Assembly: GCA_902783705.1 (NCBI GenBank)
Contig: CACZSA010000120.1
Coordinates: forward strand, 1 to 15,469
From: an uncultured Ruminococcus sp.
GTDB lineage: Bacteria; Bacillota; Clostridia; Oscillospirales; CAG-272
Direction: 5' to 3'
DNA: 15,469 nt
Every line of letters starts with the position of its first letter. Positions within the stretch are counted from its first letter, which is position 1. The translations under genes were made by a program, and so were the position numbers. Below the pieces are notes generated by a model that did no database searches, was not told where the DNA came from, and saw only the letters and a list, made by a program, of their open reading frames with translations. Positions 13,476 through 15,469 of this stretch are shown piece by piece.

Positions 13476-14248
13476 GACTCGATCTGCGCCTCACGGAGCT
13501 GGGCCTGGCAAAGAGCCGCACCCGCGCGCAGTCCCTCATCGCGGGGGGATTCGTCACGGTCAACGGCGTGCCCGTTCAGAAGGCGTCGCACGACGTCGCA
13601 GAGGAAGATGCGGTCGCCGTCACGGGGGAGGTGCATCCCTTCGTCGGACGCGGCGGCATGAAGCTCGAAGGCGCGCTCGAGCGGTTCGGGATCGATCCCC
13701 GCGGGCTCGCCTGCGCGGACATCGGCGCGTCGACCGGGGGCTTTACCGACTGTCTTCTCCGGCACGGCGCGGCAAAGGTCTGGGCGATCGACGCGGGCCA
13801 CGGTCAGCTCGACCCCGCCCTCGCCGCCGATCCGCGGGTCGTGAACTGCGAAGGCGTCAACGCGCGCTCCCTCGATCCGTCGATCCTCCCGGAGCCTGTC
13901 TCGCTCGCGGTCCTCGACCTCTCCTTCATCTCGCAGACGCTCGTTCTCCCCGCGCTCACCTCGGTGATGACGCCGGACGCCGCGTACGTCGGGCTCATCA
14001 AGCCGCAGTTCGAATGCGGACGGGACGCGCTCGGCGGGGGCGGCATCGTGCGGGACAAAAAGCAGCACACCGCCGCGATCCGGAAGGTCCTCGCCGCGCT
14101 CGATGCCGCCGGTCTCGGCGCGCAGGGGCTCATGAAGTCCCCCGTACGGGGCGGGGACGGTAATACCGAATTTCTCGTCTGGGCCGTCCGCGGCATCCCC
14201 CGCTCGATCGGAGAGCGCGAGACCGCGGAGGCCGTGCAGAGTGAATGA
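13472..14248 (+). CDS. tlyA: TlyA family rRNA (cytidine-2'-O)-methyltransferase
   Basis: TlyA methylates 2'-OH groups of cytidines in 16S and/or 23S rRNA using S-adenosylmethionine; the Mycobacterium enzyme determines capreomycin sensitivity. The 258-residue product has an N-terminal S4 RNA-binding domain (1-60, MRLDLRLTELGLAKSRTRAQ onward) and an FtsJ-like methyltransferase domain with the SAM motif DIGASTGGFTD (83-93), AIDAGHGQLDP, LAVLDLSFISQT and LIKPQFECGRD, consistent with the K-D-K-E catalytic arrangement. Near full length; the C-terminal tail (after about 240) is lineage-specific. It overlaps ispA by 4 bases (ATGA) and ends 3 bases before nadK. Some annotators call this family hemolysin A; there is no support for a hemolytic role here. 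Confidence 0.94.
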   Translation: MRLDLRLTELGLAKSRTRAQSLIAGGFVTVNGVPVQKASHDVAEEDAVAVTGEVHPFVGRGGMKLEGALERFGIDPRGLACADIGASTGGFTDCLLRHGAAKVWAIDAGHGQLDPALAADPRVVNCEGVNARSLDPSILPEPVSLAVLDLSFISQTLVLPALTSVMTPDAAYVGLIKPQFECGRDALGGGGIVRDKKQHTAAIRKVLAALDAAGLGAQGLMKSPVRGGDGNTEFLVWAVRGIPRSIGERETAEAVQSE

Positions 14249-14251
14249 ATC

Positions 14252-15106
14252 ATGAAACCGATCACCAACATCTTACTCATACCGAACACCGTCAAGGCCA
14301 TCCCGGAGGAGAGCATCGCCGCCATCGCGTCCCGGCTGACGGGCCAGGGATGCCGCGTGGGCGTCCTTCCGGAATACGCCGAACGCCTCTCCTATCTCGG
14401 CGGCGCGGTCTCCTATACGGGAGAATCCGGCGACGCGGCCCTCGTGCTCGGCGGGGACGGCTCGATCATCGAAGCCTCCCATCGCCTCCTCGGGCGGGAC
14501 ATTCCGATCATCGGGATCAATTACGGGCACGTCGGGTTCCTCTCGGAGATCGGGATCGGCGAGCTGCACCTGCTCGAACGCCTTCTCACCGGGAATTACG
14601 CCGTCGAAGAGCGCATGATGCTCGACGCGCAGGTGACGGACGAGCGCGGATCGGTCCGCGGCACCTTCACCGTGCTCAACGACGTCGTGCTCACGAACGG
14701 CCCGGTCTCCCGGCTCATTTCGTTCGACGTCTTCTGCGGCGGCGTCCGGTTCGAGACCTGCCGCGCGGACGGCATGATCGCGGCGACTCCGACGGGCTCC
14801 ACGGCCTATTCCCTCTCGGCGGGCGGTCCGGTGCTCGATCCCTCCCTCGAGGCGTTCTGCCTCACGCCGATCTGTCCGCACACCCTCTCGAGCCGTCCGG
14901 TCATCTTCCGCGGCGACGCCGTCATCCGCTACACGAACATCCAGCCGAACGGCGCGTCCGTGTACCTCAACGCCGATGGACGCGAGGACCTGGCGATCCG
15001 CGAGGGCGACACGGTCGAGGTGCGGCGCTCCGCCCATGTCACGAGGCTCCTGCGCGTCCGGGAGGACAGCTTCCTCGGCGTGCTCCATGCGAAGCTCTCG
15101 CAGTAA
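14252..15106 (+). CDS. nadK: NAD kinase
   Basis: NAD kinase phosphorylates NAD to NADP, the only route to NADP in most bacteria. The 284-residue product has the catalytic LGGDGSII (66-73, Asp69), INYGHVGFLSEI, the NAD-binding LNDVVLTNG around Asn143 and Asp144 (the usual NE here reads ND), the TPTGSTAYSLSAGGP loop (179-193), and the C-terminal beta domain ending with VEVRRSAHVTRLL. Length is normal. The ATG lies 3 bases after the tlyA stop and has only a weak purine stretch (GCAGAGTGAA) upstream, so translation probably depends on coupling to tlyA. Its place between tlyA and argR is common in Clostridia. Confidence 0.96.
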   Translation: MKPITNILLIPNTVKAIPEESIAAIASRLTGQGCRVGVLPEYAERLSYLGGAVSYTGESGDAALVLGGDGSIIEASHRLLGRDIPIIGINYGHVGFLSEIGIGELHLLERLLTGNYAVEERMMLDAQVTDERGSVRGTFTVLNDVVLTNGPVSRLISFDVFCGGVRFETCRADGMIAATPTGSTAYSLSAGGPVLDPSLEAFCLTPICPHTLSSRPVIFRGDAVIRYTNIQPNGASVYLNADGREDLAIREGDTVEVRRSAHVTRLLRVREDSFLGVLHAKLSQ

Positions 15107-15163
15107 TCACACCGTACCATATTTCCCGCCGGAGTCCGCTCCGCGGTCTGAAAGGATAACATC

Positions 15164-15469
15164 ATGAAAGTCAAGAGACACAACAAGATCCTCGAAATCA
15201 TCGAGAACTACAACATCGAAACCCAGGAGGAGCTGATCGAAAAGCTCAAGCTCGCCGGCTTCGAAGTCACACAGGCGACGGTGTCCCGTGACATCCGTGA
15301 GCTCAAGCTCCTGAAGCAGATGTCCGACATGGGCACCTACAAATACGTGGTCCCGAAGAACAACGCGACGGAGAATCAGCACGTGTACAGCCGCGCGCTG
15401 GCCTCCTCGGTCAAGGGCGTCGACTATTCGATGAACGCGATCGTCATCAAGACCTACGCGGGCATGGCG
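15164..15469 (+). CDS. argR: Arginine repressor ArgR/AhrC (3' end cut by window edge)
   Basis: ArgR is a hexameric arginine-sensing regulator that represses arginine synthesis and activates catabolism. The first 102 codons are present; the family is about 150 residues. The N-terminal winged helix (1-70) carries the diagnostic IENYNIETQEELIEKL and VTQATVSRDIRELKL, with the SR recognition-helix pair, followed by a linker and the start of the arginine-binding domain (YSMNAIVIKTYAGMA). The missing part would include the Asp-Asp arginine-binding residues. AAAGGA lies 7 bases before the ATG. The gap to nadK is 57 bases, with a weak hairpin and no clear promoter or arginine box, so it is likely the last visible gene of the nusB operon; recN usually follows. 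Confidence 0.95.
   Translation, partial: MKVKRHNKILEIIENYNIETQEELIEKLKLAGFEVTQATVSRDIRELKLLKQMSDMGTYKYVVPKNNATENQHVYSRALASSVKGVDYSMNAIVIKTYAGMA

Noticed and set aside
14678..14683. NE to ND change in NAD kinase as a sign of lost activity
   Set aside because: The change is conservative, and Asp at this position is, to my recollection, common in clostridial NAD kinases; all other motifs are intact.
15128..15148. CGGAG-TCCG-CTCCG hairpin between nadK and argR as a terminator
   Set aside because: The stem is only 5 bp and is not followed by a T tract.

Overview
This window looks like a chromosomal piece of a GC-rich member of the Clostridia, probably an uncultured gut lineage. The reasons are the order yicC-remA-gmk, the order nusB-xseA-xseB-ispA-tlyA-nadK-argR, the DUF5685 plus J-domain gene pair, and Gram-positive-style Shine-Dalgarno sites and promoters set in AT-rich islands. 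I could not run any search, so the taxonomy is inference. There is no tRNA, rRNA, CRISPR array, insertion sequence or prophage signature. Nearly all of the window is coding.

Left part (1-6776), all on the minus strand, read right to left. A DUF4230 membrane-anchored protein and a five-helix membrane protein form a two-gene unit behind a promoter at 6866-6894. A second promoter (5180-5208) serves DUF5685, a J-domain protein with a cysteine-rich tail, and a six-helix membrane protein. That unit ends in a hairpin whose loop and 3' arm also contain the -35 box of the next promoter (3010-3039). The next promoter drives a lipoprotein that looks like a catalytically dead endonuclease/exonuclease/phosphatase (EEP) fold, followed by yicC, remA and gmk. 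gmk runs off the left edge.

Middle (6776-9690). A divergent promoter region separates the DUF4230 unit from a single-gene unit for a CobW/COG0523 GTPase, a probable metal chaperone with its own strong promoter and terminator. Convergent to it is a two-gene unit of a small four-helix membrane protein and TrmO, a tRNA t6A37 methyltransferase. The two units end in back-to-back terminators.

Right part (9691-15469), plus strand. A textbook promoter (TTGACA, 17 bases, TATAAT) drives one tightly packed operon: nusB, a TsaD/Kae1-like paralogue, xseA, xseB, ispA, tlyA, nadK and argR (cut by the right edge). Four junctions are 4-base ATGA overlaps or close to it, so translation is probably coupled. 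The operon mixes transcription antitermination, DNA repair (exonuclease VII), isoprenoid synthesis, rRNA methylation, NADP supply and arginine regulation, a grouping long known in Firmicutes. The dxs gene found between ispA and tlyA in Bacillus subtilis is absent here.

The least understood parts are the lipoprotein with an apparently inactive nuclease-like domain, the DUF5685/J-protein/membrane-protein unit, the DUF4230/five-helix pair, and the TsaD paralogue that lacks part of the usual TsaD motif set.
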